From contig NZ_CP104965.1 of the NCBI RefSeq assembly GCF_025452235.1, positions 2,166,501-2,230,500 on the forward strand: a stretch of 64,000 nucleotides of DNA. The letters are read 5' to 3'. The DNA is from Devosia neptuniae (lineage in GTDB: Bacteria > Pseudomonadota > Alphaproteobacteria > Rhizobiales > Devosiaceae). The notes below the pieces were generated by a model, which did not search any database, was not told where the DNA came from, and saw only the letters and a program-made list of their open reading frames with translations. The translations under genes were made by a program, and so were the position numbers. Positions 10,104 to 20,848 of the stretch are shown in pieces. Positions within the stretch are counted from its first letter, which is position 1. Every line of letters begins with the position of its first letter.

Positions 10104-11050
10104 TAGTGGAATATTATTCTACCGCATCACCCCGGCTTATTCTGAAAGCAAAGAAGATTGGCGAAAAATTTGGCGTCTCGTTGGACGATGCTTGGTGTGA
10201 TCACGCCGCTCGGACCACGACGCTTAGAAGTGATTTTCCAGAACTGAACGCGAAATACGCGACTGAGGTGGGCAATGGCGTATTTCACTTAGATCTCGCT
10301 CAGATGTGGTTCTCACTGATGGCGGAGGCGTGCTTTGTGGCCGCGGTATCACAAGCCAACCCTGGCAATGCACCGTCCGCTCTGGTGCTGGCCGCAAGCT
10401 CAATCTGCGGCAAGACAGGGTCTGATCTCTTGGCGATCAGAATGCTCGTGTCCGAAAGTCTGTGTGAACAAGCCAAGCAAATCACGCGATCTATGTCAGA
10501 AGGAATTGACGTTCTTAGCCGTGTTACCGTCGATCATGCATTTTGCACGGCCTATTTGGACTGCCACGACTCGGACCAACAAAATCGCTTTTGGCATAAG
10601 TACGTGGCCAGAGGAAAGACGCGAGATTTTGTTTATTCACTAGTTCGAAGTGCACTGGGGCGCGAGTTGGTAAATCTAGAGTATCGATCTGCAGAAGAAA
10701 AAATTCTATCTGCGGCATCCCACCCTTCTTACTATTCGGGCTTTTCAAGCTTGTTTCCGCATCATAACCCCATCGAAGAAGGCGAGTTGATAGGAAGGGT
10801 GCGCGCGCAATCCAAGCGGACACTCGCCTACGTAAATTATCGATGTGCTGAATATGCCATTTTTGACGGTCATATCTCTCGTGCGACCGAGAATATGTGC
10901 AATGCAAGTCCTCAGATTGTTGAGGCGTACGATACTACCGCTCTAAAAAACGAGTGTCGCTGTTTGCGTGAAATCGTCGACACTGTGGGAAGGCAACTCT
11001 TCTTGGAAGACACTGTGTACGAACCCCAAGGTGGCAAGCAAAAAGCATGA
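10100..11050 (+). CDS. Unknown protein inserted between pccB and pccA, A+T-rich
   Basis: I do not recognise this 316-residue protein. It is soluble, largely helical, and has scattered Cys residues without a clear metal motif. A middle segment ([20 protein letters not shown], then an NRFWHKYV stretch) loosely resembles the all-helical DUF5677-like family, but this is only an impression. Sampled stretches run near 45 percent GC, well below the flanking pcc genes, and codon use differs, which points to horizontal acquisition. Yet it is fitted precisely: its GTG overlaps the pccB stop (GTGA) and its stop overlaps the pccA start (ATGA), so it is co-translated with the operon. Any role in propionate metabolism is unproven. 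Confidence 0.7.
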
Positions 11051-13062
11051 TCACAAAACTCCTCATCGCCAATCGCGGCGAGATTGCCTGCCGGGTCATC
11101 AAAACCGCCAAGCGGATGGGTATTGCGACGGTCGCGATCTATTCCGATGCGGATCGGGAGGCGCTGCATGTGCGCATGGCCGACGAAGCGGTGCATATTG
11201 GGGCTTCGCCGGCCAAGGACAGCTATCTGCAGATTGATAAGATCATTGCGGCTTGCCGGGAGACGGGCGCGGAGGCGGTGCATCCGGGTTATGGGTTTTT
11301 GAGCGAGAATCCCAAATTTGCCGAGGCGCTGGCGGCGGCGGGGATCATCTTTGTCGGGCCGCCGGTGAAAGCCATCGAGGCGATGGGGGACAAGATTACC
11401 TCCAAGCGCATCGCAGCGGAGGCCGGGGTTTCGACTGTGCCGGGGCACATGGGGCTGATCGCCGATGCGGCGGAGGCGGTGTCGATTGCCAAGGAGATTG
11501 GCTATCCGGTGATGATCAAGGCCTCGGCCGGTGGCGGTGGCAAGGGCATGCGGATTGCCTGGAACGATGCGGAGGCGCGCGAAGGGTTTGAGCGGAGCAA
11601 GTCGGAGGCGGCGAGCTCGTTCGGGGATGACCGGATTTTTATCGAGAAATTCGTGACCGATCCGCGCCATATCGAAATCCAGCTGATCGGGGATAGTCAC
11701 GGCAACGTACTCTATCTCAATGAGCGGGAATGCTCGATTCAGCGGCGCAATCAGAAGGTGATCGAGGAAGCGCCGAGCCCGTTTCTGGATGCACAGACGC
11801 GTCGGGCGATGGGCGAGCAGGCGGTGGCCCTGGCCAAGGCCGTCGGCTACCAGAGCGCGGGGACGGTGGAATTCATCGTCGATAACCAGCGCAATTTCTA
11901 TTTCCTCGAAATGAATACGCGGTTGCAGGTGGAGCATCCGGTGACCGAGCTGATCACCGGGCTCGATCTGGTGGAGCTGATGCTGCGCGTGGCCAATGGC
12001 GAGGCGCTGCCGCTGGGCCAGGATGAGGTGAAGCTGAATGGCTGGGCCATTGAAAGCCGGCTTTATGCGGAGGACCCGTATCGGAATTTTCTGCCATCGA
12101 CCGGGCGGCTGACGCGGTATCGGCCGCCGGTGGAAAGTAGCGATGCGGCTCTGGTGGTGCGCAACGACACCGGAGTGTTCGAGGGCGGGGAGATTTCCAC
12201 CTTTTACGATCCGATGATCGCCAAGCTGTGCACCTGGGCGCCCAGCCGGATCGAGGCGATCGACGCCATGGCGACGGCGCTGGACAGTTTTGAGGTCGAG
12301 GGGGTGGGCAACAACCTGCCCTTCCTGTCGACGGTGATGGACCAGGAGCGGTTCCGCGAGGGGCGGCTGACCACGGGCTATATCGCCGAGGAATTTCCCG
12401 AAGGCTTTACCGGCGCGGTGCTGCCGCGCGGGCGGGTGTTTGAAGTCGCCGCGGTGGCGGCGATGATGCAATTGGTGTTGGAGGAACGCAAAGGGCAGGT
12501 TACCCGCACGCCGCTGGGCCATTCCACCGAGGTTTATGGCGAGTGGGTGGTGGTGATCGCGGGCGAACAGGTGCCGCTCAAGCTGCATCGGCTGGACCCC
12601 GAGGGAAGCTGGGAACTCAACCTGTTCGATCAGGCGGCGATGGCCGAGCGGTTCGACTGGGCGCCGGGGCGTACCATCGCGCGGATCGAATGGGCGGGCG
12701 GGGCGGCCAGTGTCGTCAAGGTCAATCGGACGACGTCGGGGTTCCGCATTCGGTATTGCGGGGCGGATCTGAAGGTGATGGTGGTGCGGCCGCATGTGGC
12801 GCGGCTGCTGTCGCTGATGCCGGTCAAGGTACCGCCCGACATGAGCAAGTTCCTGCTGTGCCCGATGCCGGGGCAGGTGGTGCGGATCGATGTGGCGGTA
12901 GGCGATGTCGTCGAGGATGGGCAGACGCTGGCCATTGTCGAGGCGATGAAGATGGAAAACGTGCTTAAGGCGCAGAAGCGGGCGCGGGTGAGCAAGGTGC
13001 ATGTGGTGCCGGGGGCGGTGCTGGCGGTGGATCAGGTGATGATCGAGTTTGAGGGAGTGTAG
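11047..13062 (+). CDS. pccA: Propionyl-CoA carboxylase alpha subunit (biotin carboxylase and biotin carrier)
   Basis: The 671-residue biotin subunit. It carboxylates its own biotin with ATP and bicarbonate and passes the group to PccB. The N-terminal biotin carboxylase domain begins [20 protein letters not shown] and has the ATP-grasp glycine loop [15 protein letters not shown] near 160. [12 protein letters not shown] near 295 is the active-site region. A linker domain that docks to the beta subunit follows, and the C-terminal carrier domain has EAMKMEN with biotinylated Lys635. Start ATG 11047 overlaps the preceding stop; the TAG stop shares its last base with the mutase start. Confidence 0.95.
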   Translation: MITKLLIANRGEIACRVIKTAKRMGIATVAIYSDADREALHVRMADEAVHIGASPAKDSYLQIDKIIAACRETGAEAVHPGYGFLSENPKFAEALAAAGIIFVGPPVKAIEAMGDKITSKRIAAEAGVSTVPGHMGLIADAAEAVSIAKEIGYPVMIKASAGGGGKGMRIAWNDAEAREGFERSKSEAASSFGDDRIFIEKFVTDPRHIEIQLIGDSHGNVLYLNERECSIQRRNQKVIEEAPSPFLDAQTRRAMGEQAVALAKAVGYQSAGTVEFIVDNQRNFYFLEMNTRLQVEHPVTELITGLDLVELMLRVANGEALPLGQDEVKLNGWAIESRLYAEDPYRNFLPSTGRLTRYRPPVESSDAALVVRNDTGVFEGGEISTFYDPMIAKLCTWAPSRIEAIDAMATALDSFEVEGVGNNLPFLSTVMDQERFREGRLTTGYIAEEFPEGFTGAVLPRGRVFEVAAVAAMMQLVLEERKGQVTRTPLGHSTEVYGEWVVVIAGEQVPLKLHRLDPEGSWELNLFDQAAMAERFDWAPGRTIARIEWAGGAASVVKVNRTTSGFRIRYCGADLKVMVVRPHVARLLSLMPVKVPPDMSKFLLCPMPGQVVRIDVAVGDVVEDGQTLAIVEAMKMENVLKAQKRARVSKVHVVPGAVLAVDQVMIEFEGV

Positions 13063-15179
13063 TGGTGCCCACTAATTTCGCCCATTGGGCCGCACTCGCT
13101 CAAAAGGAACTCCGCGACGTCCCGCTCTCCTCGCTCGATCGCGATTATGGCGGCATCCCGGTAAAACCCGTCTATTTCGGCGAGGGCGCGGAAATTCCCG
13201 GGGTCGAGCCGTTTACCCGCGGCGTGCGGGCGACGATGTATGCCAACCGTCCTTGGACCATCCGGCAATATGCCGGTTTCTCCACCGCGCGGGAGAGCAA
13301 TGCGTTTTATCGGCAGGCGCTGGAGAAGGGGCAGAAGGGGCTGTCTGTCGCCTTCGATCTAGCGACGCATCGGGGCTATGACAGTGACCATCCGCGGGTG
13401 ATGGGCGATGTCGGCAAGGCCGGGGTGGCGATCGACACAGTGGAGGACATGAAGCAGCTGTTTGACGGGATTCCGCTCGATCAGATGAGTGTGTCCATGA
13501 CCATGAACGGGGCAGTGATCCCGGTGCTGGCCATGTTTATCGTGGCGGCGGAAGAGCAGGGGGTGAGCCAGGCCAAGCTTGAGGGAACGATCCAGAACGA
13601 CATTCTCAAGGAGTTCATGGTTCGTAACACTTACATCTATCCGCCTGAGCCCTCGATGCGGATTGTGGGCGATATCATCGCGCATACGGCGCGCAGCATG
13701 CCCAAATTCAACTCGATTTCGATCTCGGGCTATCACATGCATGAGGCGGGAGCGACCGCCGTGCAGGAGCTGGCCTATACGCTGGCCGATGGCGTGGAAT
13801 ATGTGCGGGCGGCGCAGGCGCGGGGGCTGGATATCGATGCTTTTGCCGGGCGGCTGAGCTTCTTTTTCGGCATTGGCATGAACTTCTTTCTGGAGTTGGC
13901 CAAGCTGCGCGCGGCGCGGCAGCTGTGGAGCGAGATCATGACCGGACTGGGGGCGAAGGACCCGCGCAGCAAGATGCTGCGCACCCATTGCCAGACTTCG
14001 GGCGTGTCGCTGACCGAGCAGGACCCGCATAATAATGTGATCCGCACGACCATCGAGGCGCTGGCGGCGGTGTTGGGCGGCACGCAGAGCCTCCACACCA
14101 ATTCGTTTGATGAGGCGATTGCGCTGCCGACCGAATTTTCGAGCCGGCTGGCGCGTAATACGCAATTGATTTTGCAGCATGAAAGCCGGGTGACTGACGT
14201 GGTCGATCCGCTAGGCGGGTCTTATTACATCGAGGCGCTGACGGCGGAATTGGTGAATGGGGCGAAGCTGCTGATCGGGGAAGCCGAAATGGCCGGGGGG
14301 ATGACGCAGGCGGTGCAGGCCGGTGGGCCGAAACTGGCCATCGAGACGGCGGCGGCGCTGCGGCAGGCGCGGGTGGACCGGGGCGAGGATGTGATTGTCG
14401 GGGTCAATCGTTACCGGCCCGACACCGAGGACGCCATCGAGATCAGAGAGATCGACAATGCCAAGGTGCGGGCCGAGCAGATTGCGCAACTGGAGCGGGT
14501 GCGGGCGAGCCGGGACGAGATCAAATGCCAGCAAATGCTATCGGGTCTGCGCGAATTTGCCGCCAAGGATGAGGGCAATTTGCTGGAAGCCGCGATAGAG
14601 GCGGCGCGGGCGCGGGCGAGCTTGGGCGAGATCAGTCAGGCGATGGAGGATGTGTTCGGGCGGCACGCGGCGGTGACGCGGGTGATTTCGGGGGTCTATG
14701 GCGCCAGCTATGGCGATGATCCGGAATTTTCCGCCATTGTCGGGCGGATCGATGCGTTCAAGTCCGCGCGGGGGCGGGCGCCCTCGATCTTTATCGCCAA
14801 GATGGGGCAGGACGGGCATGACCGCGGCGCCAAGGTGATCGCCTCGGCCTTCGCCGATCTGGGCTTTGCCGTGCATATGGGCGAGCTGTTCGAGACAGCG
14901 CCCGAAGTGGCGGCGCATGCCGATGAGCTGCGGGTGGATGCGGTGGGCGTGTCATCGCTGGCGGCGGGGCACAAGACGCTGGTGCCGGAGCTGATGTCGG
15001 CGCTGCGGTACCGCGAATTGGGTGAGGTAACGGTGATCGTGGGCGGGGTCATTCCTGAGCAGGATTATGATTTCCTGTTCGATGCAGGGGTGGCCGAGAT
15101 TTTCGGACCGGGGACCAATGTGCTGGCAGCCGCTTTTTCGGTGTTGAGCCAGATCGAAGGAAGGCTGAGCAACCGGTGA
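13062..15179 (+). CDS. scpA: Methylmalonyl-CoA mutase (B12-dependent, single-chain)
   Basis: A 705-residue mutase that interconverts (R)-methylmalonyl-CoA and succinyl-CoA using adenosylcobalamin. The large N-terminal TIM-barrel domain has [19 protein letters not shown] (residues about 53-71), which binds the CoA ester, and [19 protein letters not shown] near 310. The C-terminal cobalamin domain carries [13 protein letters not shown] near residue 583 with the DxHxxG cobalt-ligand histidine, and later GGVIPEQDY. Length matches the homodimeric form. GTG 13062 overlaps the pccA stop by one base; GTG 13065 is an alternative. Dependence on B12 links it to the riboswitch-controlled uptake genes at the left of the window. 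Confidence 0.96.
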   Translation: MVPTNFAHWAALAQKELRDVPLSSLDRDYGGIPVKPVYFGEGAEIPGVEPFTRGVRATMYANRPWTIRQYAGFSTARESNAFYRQALEKGQKGLSVAFDLATHRGYDSDHPRVMGDVGKAGVAIDTVEDMKQLFDGIPLDQMSVSMTMNGAVIPVLAMFIVAAEEQGVSQAKLEGTIQNDILKEFMVRNTYIYPPEPSMRIVGDIIAHTARSMPKFNSISISGYHMHEAGATAVQELAYTLADGVEYVRAAQARGLDIDAFAGRLSFFFGIGMNFFLELAKLRAARQLWSEIMTGLGAKDPRSKMLRTHCQTSGVSLTEQDPHNNVIRTTIEALAAVLGGTQSLHTNSFDEAIALPTEFSSRLARNTQLILQHESRVTDVVDPLGGSYYIEALTAELVNGAKLLIGEAEMAGGMTQAVQAGGPKLAIETAAALRQARVDRGEDVIVGVNRYRPDTEDAIEIREIDNAKVRAEQIAQLERVRASRDEIKCQQMLSGLREFAAKDEGNLLEAAIEAARARASLGEISQAMEDVFGRHAAVTRVISGVYGASYGDDPEFSAIVGRIDAFKSARGRAPSIFIAKMGQDGHDRGAKVIASAFADLGFAVHMGELFETAPEVAAHADELRVDAVGVSSLAAGHKTLVPELMSALRYRELGEVTVIVGGVIPEQDYDFLFDAGVAEIFGPGTNVLAAAFSVLSQIEGRLSNR

Positions 15180-15574
15180 TCGGGCGGCTCAACCATATCG
15201 CCATTGCCGTGCCGGACTTGGCGGCGGCGGCGGCGAAATATCGCGATATGCTCGGCGCACAGGTGGGGGCGGTGCAGGTGCTGCCCGAGCATGGCGTGAA
15301 TGTGGTGTTCATCGACACGGGCAACACCAAAGTGGAATTGCTGGAACCGTTGGGAGAGGGCTCGCCGATCGCCGGGTTTCTAAACAGGAACCCCGGCGGG
15401 GGCATGCACCACATGTGCTTTGAGGTACCCGATCTGACTGTGGCAGTGGCGCGGCTGACGGCCGGTGGCGCTCGCGTGCTGGGCGAACCCAGGATCGGCG
15501 CCCATGGCAGGCCGGTGGTGTTTCTGCATCCCAAGGACTTTGATGGGACGCTGATTGAGTTGGAAGAGGTTTAG
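15176..15574 (+). CDS. mce: Methylmalonyl-CoA epimerase
   Basis: A 132-residue VOC-fold enzyme that epimerises (S)- to (R)-methylmalonyl-CoA, the step between the carboxylase and the mutase. The metal-binding histidine is in [11 protein letters not shown] at the N-terminus, and [11 protein letters not shown] (about 76-86) and a C-terminal Glu (LIELEE) supply the rest. GTG 15176 overlaps the mutase stop (GTGA). It ends the operon; four bases separate it from the convergent LysR gene. Confidence 0.93.
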   Translation: MIGRLNHIAIAVPDLAAAAAKYRDMLGAQVGAVQVLPEHGVNVVFIDTGNTKVELLEPLGEGSPIAGFLNRNPGGGMHHMCFEVPDLTVAVARLTAGGARVLGEPRIGAHGRPVVFLHPKDFDGTLIELEEV

Positions 15575-15578
15575 GACC

Positions 15579-16457
15579 TCAAGCGAAAATCCCCCGATCC
15601 TTCGCAACGATTTCCGCTAAAAACTCCGCCACGATACCAACCCTTCGCAATGCGCGCAGGTCTTCGTGGACGACGGTCCAATAGGCGCGGGTGAGGCTGT
15701 GCTCGGGCAAGACTGGAACGAGGTTCGGATCACCCTCTGCCATGAAGCCATGCAGGATGCCGATGCCCGCGCCGGCGCGGACGGCCTCGGTTTGGCCCAT
15801 GGCGGTGGAGACGGACAGGGTCGAGTGCCAATCGGGCAGGAAGGCGCTGGTATAGTCGAGCGAGGCCGAGAAGAGCAGGTCATCAACATAGCCGACGAGG
15901 TGGTGGGAGGAGAGGTCGGCTAGCGTTTGCGGCGTGCCGTGGCGGGCCAGGTAGGATTTGGCGGCGTAGAGGCCCAGGCGATAATCGGTGAGTTTGCGGG
16001 CGACCAGGCGCCCCTCGCGGGGGCGCTCGAGGGTGACGGCGATGTCGGCTTCGCGGCGGGAGAGCGAGAAGGCGCGGGGGACGGGGACCAGTTCGATGCG
16101 CAAGCCCTGATGCCGTTCGGTGAGCTGGCCGATGCGCGGGGCCAGGAAAGCGACGCCGAAGCCGTCGGGCGCGCCGACGCGGACTATGCCTTCGATGGCG
16201 CTATCGGCCCCGGCGGTCTGGCTGGCGGCGAGCATGGCGCTTTCCATGGCTTCGGCGTGGGCGAGGAAGCGTTCGCCGGCGCCGGAGAGGTCCGAGCCAT
16301 TGGTTTTGCGGGTGAAGAGCGTGCTGCCCAGGGCGGTTTCGAGTGCGGTAAGGCGGCGGGCGACGGTGGCGTGATTGAGGCCCAGGCTGCGTGCAGCACC
16401 CAGGATCTGGCCGTGGCGGGCGACGGCTAGGAATATCCGGACATCGTCCCAGTTCAC
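15579..16457 (-). CDS. LysR-family transcriptional regulator
   Basis: A 292-residue LysR regulator. The N-terminal winged helix-turn-helix covers about residues 1-60 (DDVRIFLAVARHGQILGAAR, then LGLNHATVARRLTALE), and a periplasmic-binding-like effector domain follows from about residue 90. It is divergent from the methylmalonate-semialdehyde dehydrogenase gene, the usual arrangement for a LysR protein controlling its neighbour, so the 95-base gap 16458-16552 is the likely operator region. It converges on mce. The effector is unknown; a valine or inositol catabolite would fit the neighbour. Confidence 0.88.
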   Translation of the reverse strand: MNWDDVRIFLAVARHGQILGAARSLGLNHATVARRLTALETALGSTLFTRKTNGSDLSGAGERFLAHAEAMESAMLAASQTAGADSAIEGIVRVGAPDGFGVAFLAPRIGQLTERHQGLRIELVPVPRAFSLSRREADIAVTLERPREGRLVARKLTDYRLGLYAAKSYLARHGTPQTLADLSSHHLVGYVDDLLFSASLDYTSAFLPDWHSTLSVSTAMGQTEAVRAGAGIGILHGFMAEGDPNLVPVLPEHSLTRAYWTVVHEDLRALRRVGIVAEFLAEIVAKDRGIFA

Positions 16458-16552
16458 GGTGCTTCAACTCCTGCACAGCAGATGCGAAATCTATCGCGTT
16501 GAGTTGCGTGGATTATAGCGCGAAGACTGCTCTCACAACAAGGGAGAGCCTT

Positions 16553-18049
16553 ATGCGCATTATCGGCCATTTCATCGACGGCGTGGAAACAGCGGGCGAG
16601 AGCAAGCAATTTCAGGATGTGTTCAATCCGGCGACGGGTGATGTGCAGGCGCAGGTGGCGCTGGCCAATGCGGCTGATCTCAATGCAGCGGTAGCGTCGG
16701 CGGCAGCGGCGCAGCCCAAGTGGGCGGCGACCAATCCGCAGCGGCGGGCGCGGGTGTTTTTCAATTTCGTGGCGCTGATCAATCGCGACATGGACGAGCT
16801 CGCCACCCTGCTCAGCACCGAGCATGGCAAGACGGTGGATGACGCCAAGGGCGACATCCTGCGCGGGCTGGAAGTGGCGGAATTTGTGGCCGGGGCGCCG
16901 CATCTGCTCAAGGGTGAGTTCACCGAAGGGGCCGGGCCGGGGATCGATATGTATTCGATGCGCCAGCCGGTAGGGATCGGGGCGGGCATCACTCCGTTCA
17001 ACTTCCCGGCGATGATCCCGCTCTGGATGCTGGCGCCGGCCGTTGCGGCGGGCAATGCGTTTATTCTCAAGCCCTCCGAGCGTGACCCATCAGTGCCGGT
17101 GCGGCTGGCGCAGCTGGCGCTGGAGGCGGGCCTGCCCAAGGGCATCCTCAATGTCGTGCATGGCGGCAAGTCGGTGGTCGATGGGATATTGGCGCATGAC
17201 GATATTGCGGCTGTGTCCTTTGTCGGCTCGACCCCGATTGCCCGGTATGTCTATGGCACGGCGGCGGCGAACGGGAAGCGTGTGCAGGCTTTTGGCGGCG
17301 CCAAGAACCACATGATCATCATGCCGGATGCCGATATCGAAAAGGCGGCCGATGCGCTGATGGGGGCTGGTTTTGGCTCGGCGGGCGAGCGCTGCATGGC
17401 CGTATCGGTGGCGGTGCCAGTGGGCGAAGCAACGGCGGACCGGATCGTTGCGGCGCTCAAGCCGCGCATCGAAAAGCTCAAGGTTGGGCCGGCGACGGAC
17501 AAGGCCAGCGAAATGGGCCCGGTGATCACCAAGGCGGCCAAGGAGCGGATTCTGGGCCTCGTGGAAAAGGGCGTGGAGCAGGGGGCGACGCTGGCCGTGG
17601 ACGGCCGGGGTTTCAGCCTCCAGGGCTATGAAGACGGCTATTTTGTTGGGCCGACGCTGTTCGACAATGTCACCGCCGAGATGGATATCTACAAGGAAGA
17701 GATTTTCGGGCCGGTGCTGTCTGTGGTGCGCTCCAAGACCTATGAGGATGCGCTCAAGCTGACCATGGACAATCCCTATGGCAATGGCACGGCGATCTTC
17801 ACGCAGAATGGCGATGCGGCGCGCGATTTTGCCAGCCGGGTCAATGTGGGCATGGTGGGCATCAATGTGCCGGTGCCGGTACCGCTGGCCTATCACAGCT
17901 TTGGGGGCTGGAAGGCATCAGCGTTTGGCGATTTGAACCAGCATGGCATGGATTCGATCAAGTTCTGGACGCGCACCAAGACCGTGACGAGCCGCTGGCC
18001 GTCTGGGATCAAGGATGGGGCGGAGTTCCAGATGCCGACGATGAAGTAG
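16553..18049 (+). CDS. mmsA: Methylmalonate-semialdehyde dehydrogenase (CoA-acylating)
   Basis: A 498-residue aldehyde dehydrogenase of the MmsA class. It converts methylmalonate semialdehyde (valine, thymine) to propionyl-CoA, or malonate semialdehyde (inositol) to acetyl-CoA, with NAD and CoA. Landmarks are ITPFNFPAMIPLWMLAPA near residue 145-162, FVGSTPIARYVY, the catalytic Cys281 in GSAGERCMAVS, and EEIFGPVLSVVR near the end. The MmsA-type GERCMA context supports the CoA-acylating subfamily. The product feeds the propionyl-CoA operon just upstream. Start ATG 16553 follows GGGAGAG. Confidence 0.93.
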   Translation: MRIIGHFIDGVETAGESKQFQDVFNPATGDVQAQVALANAADLNAAVASAAAAQPKWAATNPQRRARVFFNFVALINRDMDELATLLSTEHGKTVDDAKGDILRGLEVAEFVAGAPHLLKGEFTEGAGPGIDMYSMRQPVGIGAGITPFNFPAMIPLWMLAPAVAAGNAFILKPSERDPSVPVRLAQLALEAGLPKGILNVVHGGKSVVDGILAHDDIAAVSFVGSTPIARYVYGTAAANGKRVQAFGGAKNHMIIMPDADIEKAADALMGAGFGSAGERCMAVSVAVPVGEATADRIVAALKPRIEKLKVGPATDKASEMGPVITKAAKERILGLVEKGVEQGATLAVDGRGFSLQGYEDGYFVGPTLFDNVTAEMDIYKEEIFGPVLSVVRSKTYEDALKLTMDNPYGNGTAIFTQNGDAARDFASRVNVGMVGINVPVPVPLAYHSFGGWKASAFGDLNQHGMDSIKFWTRTKTVTSRWPSGIKDGAEFQMPTMK

Positions 18050-18090
18050 GAGGTGGAGGCTCGGCCCTTTGGGGGGAGTTGAGATCGCAG

Positions 18091-18232
18091 ACCCCCTCCC
18101 TTCCCTCCCCGCAAGGGGGAGGGTGACATCGAGTCTGGGGCAGCGTGTTGCCACGTCCTGTGAAGTGCTTGGCACTATTTCGCCCACCCACAGGGTTCAC
18201 CCTCCCCTTGATGGGGAGGGCAGGGAGGGGTG
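18091..18232. repeat. CCCTCCCC-type inverted-repeat element
   Basis: An imperfect inverted repeat. The left arm (18091-18126, with CCCTCCCCGCAAGGGGGAGG) and right arm (18196-18232, with CCCTCCCCTTGATGGGGAGG) pair over about 35 bases around a 69-base centre. Each arm is itself a small hairpin. A related element lies at 63464-63575. It fills the gap after mmsA together with the next repeat, and I see no gene in 18050-18446. Confidence 0.7.
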
Positions 18233-18263
18233 GCGGGAGCCACGGTTTTGTGGACACGCTCGG

Positions 18264-18363
18264 TGTCATTCCGGCGGAGGCCGGAATCCATTCTGAAGGC
18301 CATCTACGACATCGTATTTGGGGATGGTCCACAGCATGGATTCCGGCCTCCGCCGGAATGACA
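18264..18363. repeat. GTCATTCC-type 28-bp inverted repeat
   Basis: Positions 18264-18291 and 18336-18363 are a perfect 28-base inverted repeat with a 44-base spacer. The outer ends read TGTCATTCC and GGAATGACA, and each arm contains its own GGCGGAGGCC-type partial palindrome. A related element with the same ends but a different core is at 56245-56325. The form is that of a REP/REPIN-like dispersed palindrome without coding capacity. Confidence 0.75.
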
Positions 18364-18446
18364 TCGTGGGTGGGGTGGGCTCGGTGCCACGACCTCGTGG
18401 TTCGACGGGCTCACCATGAGGTCTACTGGGGCGAAAATCCCGTACC

Positions 18447-20120
18447 CTACATATTCCCGTACATTGGACCCTCACCGCCCTGTGGCGGCACCCAGGTAAT
18501 GTTCTGGTTGGGGTCTTTGATGTCGCAGGTTTTGCAGTGGACGCAATTGGCGGCATTGATCTGGAAGCGGGGGCCGGTGGGCTCCTCGATCCATTCATAG
18601 ACGCCGGCGGGGCAATAGCGGGCTGACGGGCCGGCATAGATATCGTGTTCGGATGATTTTTGCAGCGCGGTATCGGCGACCAGCAAATGGCTGGGCTGGT
18701 CTTCGCTGTGATTGGTGTTGGAAATGAACACCGAGGCCAGGCGGTCGAAGGTCAGCACGCCATCGGGCTTGGGATAGGCGATGGGCTGGTGGGCGCTGGC
18801 GGGGTCGAGCGTGGCGGAATCGGGCTTGCCATGGCCGAGCGTGCCGAAGGGGGACCAGCCGTTGAGCAGGGTGGTCAGCCACATGTCGATACCGGCCAGC
18901 GCTATGCCGGCAATGATGCCGAAGCGGGACCAGAGCGGCTTGACGTTGCGGACGAGATTGAGGTCGCGGCCGATGGGGCCGCTGCGCCAATTGGCTTCGT
19001 ATTCCGTCAATTCATCGCCGGAGCGGTCGGCGCCGAGGGCGGCCAGGGCCGCGTCGGCGGCTTCGATGCCCGAGAGCACGGCATTGTGGCTGCCCTTGAT
19101 GCGCGGCAGATTGGTGAAGCCGGCGGCGCAGCCGAGTAGCGCTCCGCCGGGGAAGGTTAGCTTGGGCACCGATTGATAGCCGCCCTCGGTGATGGCGCGG
19201 GCGCCATAGCTGATCCTGGTGGCGCCGGCGAAGGTTTTGGCGATGGTCGGATGGGTCTTGAAGCGCTGGAATTCTTCGTAGGGCGAGAGGTAGGGATTGG
19301 CGTAATCGAGGTGGACGACGAGGCCCACGGCGACCTTGTTGTCCTCCAGGTGATAGAGGAAGCTGCCGCCGCCAGTGCTGTTATCGAGGGGCCAGCCGAA
19401 GCTGTGCTGGACGAGGCCCTTCTGGTGCTGCTCGGGCGCGACTTCCCAGATTTCCTTGAGGCCGAGGCCAAATTTGGGGGGCTCATGGCCTTGATCGAGC
19501 CCGAAACGGGCGATGGCCAGCTTGCTCAATGAGCCGCGGGCGCCTTCGGCCAGCAGCACATATTTGCCGAGCAGGGCCATGCCTCGGGCGAAATTGGGGC
19601 CGGGCGTGCCGTCGCGTTCGAGGCCCATATCGCCGGTGGCTACGCCGATGACGGCGCCCTTGTCATAGAGCAATTCGGCGGCGGCGAAGCCGGGATAGAT
19701 TTCGACGCCGAGCGCCATGGCCTTGTCGGCCAGCCAGCGGCAGACTTCGCCCAGCGAGACGATGAAATTGCCGTGGTTATGCATCAGCGGCGGCATGAGG
19801 CGCATCAGCCAGGCGGGGATGGCGGTGGCGCTGGTCTGGCCGAGGAAGAGGAAGCGATCCTGGGTGACCGGCGTGCGGAAGGGGTGGCCGGGTTCGTCGC
19901 GCCAGCCGGGCAGCAGGGCATCTATGCCGATGGGGTCGACGACGGCACCCGAGATGATGTGCGCGCCGACCTCGGCGCCTTTTTCGAGCACGACGACGGC
20001 TAGATCAGGATTGTTCTGTTTGAGGCGGATGGCGGCGGCCAGGCCGGCCGGGCCGGCGCCGACGATGACGACGTCGAATGCCATGCTTTCGCGGTCATCC
20101 AGACCCCCCGTGTCAGCCAT
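18447..20120 (-). CDS. Electron transfer flavoprotein-ubiquinone oxidoreductase
   Basis: A 557-residue membrane-associated flavoprotein that passes electrons from ETF (fatty acid and branched-chain acyl-CoA dehydrogenases) to ubiquinone. The FAD fold is at the N-terminus (DVVIVGAGPAGLAAAIRLK), followed by VVLEKGAEVGAHIISGAV. The C-terminal cluster domain has Cys503 and Cys526, Cys529 and Cys532 (NCVHCKTCDIKDPNQNI), ligating one 4Fe-4S cluster. Length and ending match the family. ATG 20120 is used; upstream in-frame codons lack a better site. It follows naturally from the acyl-CoA catabolism genes on the other strand. The symbol etfD or etfQO is used in some genomes. Confidence 0.94.
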   Translation of the reverse strand: MADTGGLDDRESMAFDVVIVGAGPAGLAAAIRLKQNNPDLAVVVLEKGAEVGAHIISGAVVDPIGIDALLPGWRDEPGHPFRTPVTQDRFLFLGQTSATAIPAWLMRLMPPLMHNHGNFIVSLGEVCRWLADKAMALGVEIYPGFAAAELLYDKGAVIGVATGDMGLERDGTPGPNFARGMALLGKYVLLAEGARGSLSKLAIARFGLDQGHEPPKFGLGLKEIWEVAPEQHQKGLVQHSFGWPLDNSTGGGSFLYHLEDNKVAVGLVVHLDYANPYLSPYEEFQRFKTHPTIAKTFAGATRISYGARAITEGGYQSVPKLTFPGGALLGCAAGFTNLPRIKGSHNAVLSGIEAADAALAALGADRSGDELTEYEANWRSGPIGRDLNLVRNVKPLWSRFGIIAGIALAGIDMWLTTLLNGWSPFGTLGHGKPDSATLDPASAHQPIAYPKPDGVLTFDRLASVFISNTNHSEDQPSHLLVADTALQKSSEHDIYAGPSARYCPAGVYEWIEEPTGPRFQINAANCVHCKTCDIKDPNQNITWVPPQGGEGPMYGNM

Positions 20121-20303
20121 CCCAACCTGTTCCCGCAACTGTTCTCAACGCTGCCCAATTAGCAGCAATGGGACCGCTTGGCCCGTATTTTTTGCGCCTT
20201 CTGGCATAGCGCTGCGGCGGGAAGAAAAACTTCGTTGGGCGGGGGTGAATGGGCGCGTACCATTGACCGGTCTGCCTTTGTGTTTCCCTGCTGAGAGTTT
20301 TTC

Positions 20304-20804
20304 ATGTCTGATGCTGCCGCGCCCGAACGGGTCATTGATGTTCGCACATTCTGGCAGGCGGTGGGTCTGCGGGCGGTGGGCACTGCCATTGTTACGGCCG
20401 AGGCCGACGACGGTCCGCGGGGTTTTCTGGCGCTGTCGGCAACGCATTTATCGGCCGAGCCGCCGCTGATGATGATCTCGGTCGACAAGAAAACCTCGGC
20501 GTTGCAGACCATTCTCGATGCCGGGCATTTTGCCATCAATTATCTGGCAAGTGGGCAGGCGGACCTGGCAGGGCCGTTTGGCGGCAAGGGCGAGCTCAAG
20601 GGCGCGGATCGGTTTCAGTTGGGGCACTGGGGCAGGCTGGCAACGGGGGCGCCGGTGCTGGACGGGGCGGCCGGGGTGATCGATTGCCGGGTTGAGGAAG
20701 TGATCGAGCGGTTCGGCACGGCGATCATTCTGGGCCGGGTGGTGGACTTCAGTGCGACGCCGGATGTGACGCCGCTAGTGTCCTACAAAGGCGGAACTCT
20801 GTGA
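20304..20804 (+). CDS. Flavin reductase-like FMN-binding protein
   Basis: A 166-residue protein of the flavin reductase split-barrel family. AVGTAIVTAEADDGPRGFLA then LSATHLSAEPPLMMISVDKK near the N-terminus is the family's FMN-binding region, and HFAINYLASGQADLAGPFGG follows. Such proteins supply reduced flavin to a partner monooxygenase or act alone. No flavin-dependent monooxygenase gene is adjacent, so the partner is unknown. It is divergent from the ETF-QO gene; the 183-base gap holds no other gene that I can support. The ribosome site before ATG 20304 is weak. Confidence 0.82.
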   Translation: MSDAAAPERVIDVRTFWQAVGLRAVGTAIVTAEADDGPRGFLALSATHLSAEPPLMMISVDKKTSALQTILDAGHFAINYLASGQADLAGPFGGKGELKGADRFQLGHWGRLATGAPVLDGAAGVIDCRVEEVIERFGTAIILGRVVDFSATPDVTPLVSYKGGTL

Positions 20805-20848
20805 CTCTACCGGCCTAAATTGCCGTCAGGGCTTGCATTGCTCAAAAA

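Noticed and set aside
10912-13002. Long minus-strand frame opposite pccA (696 codons)
   Set aside because: His/Arg-rich low-complexity translation with no domain; pccA on the other strand is certain.
18091-18363. CRISPR array
   Set aside because: Only palindromic arms are repeated; there are no regular spacers and no cas genes.
20139-20303. Small gene before the flavin reductase
   Set aside because: Short overlapping frames exist but lack ribosome sites and recognisable sequence.
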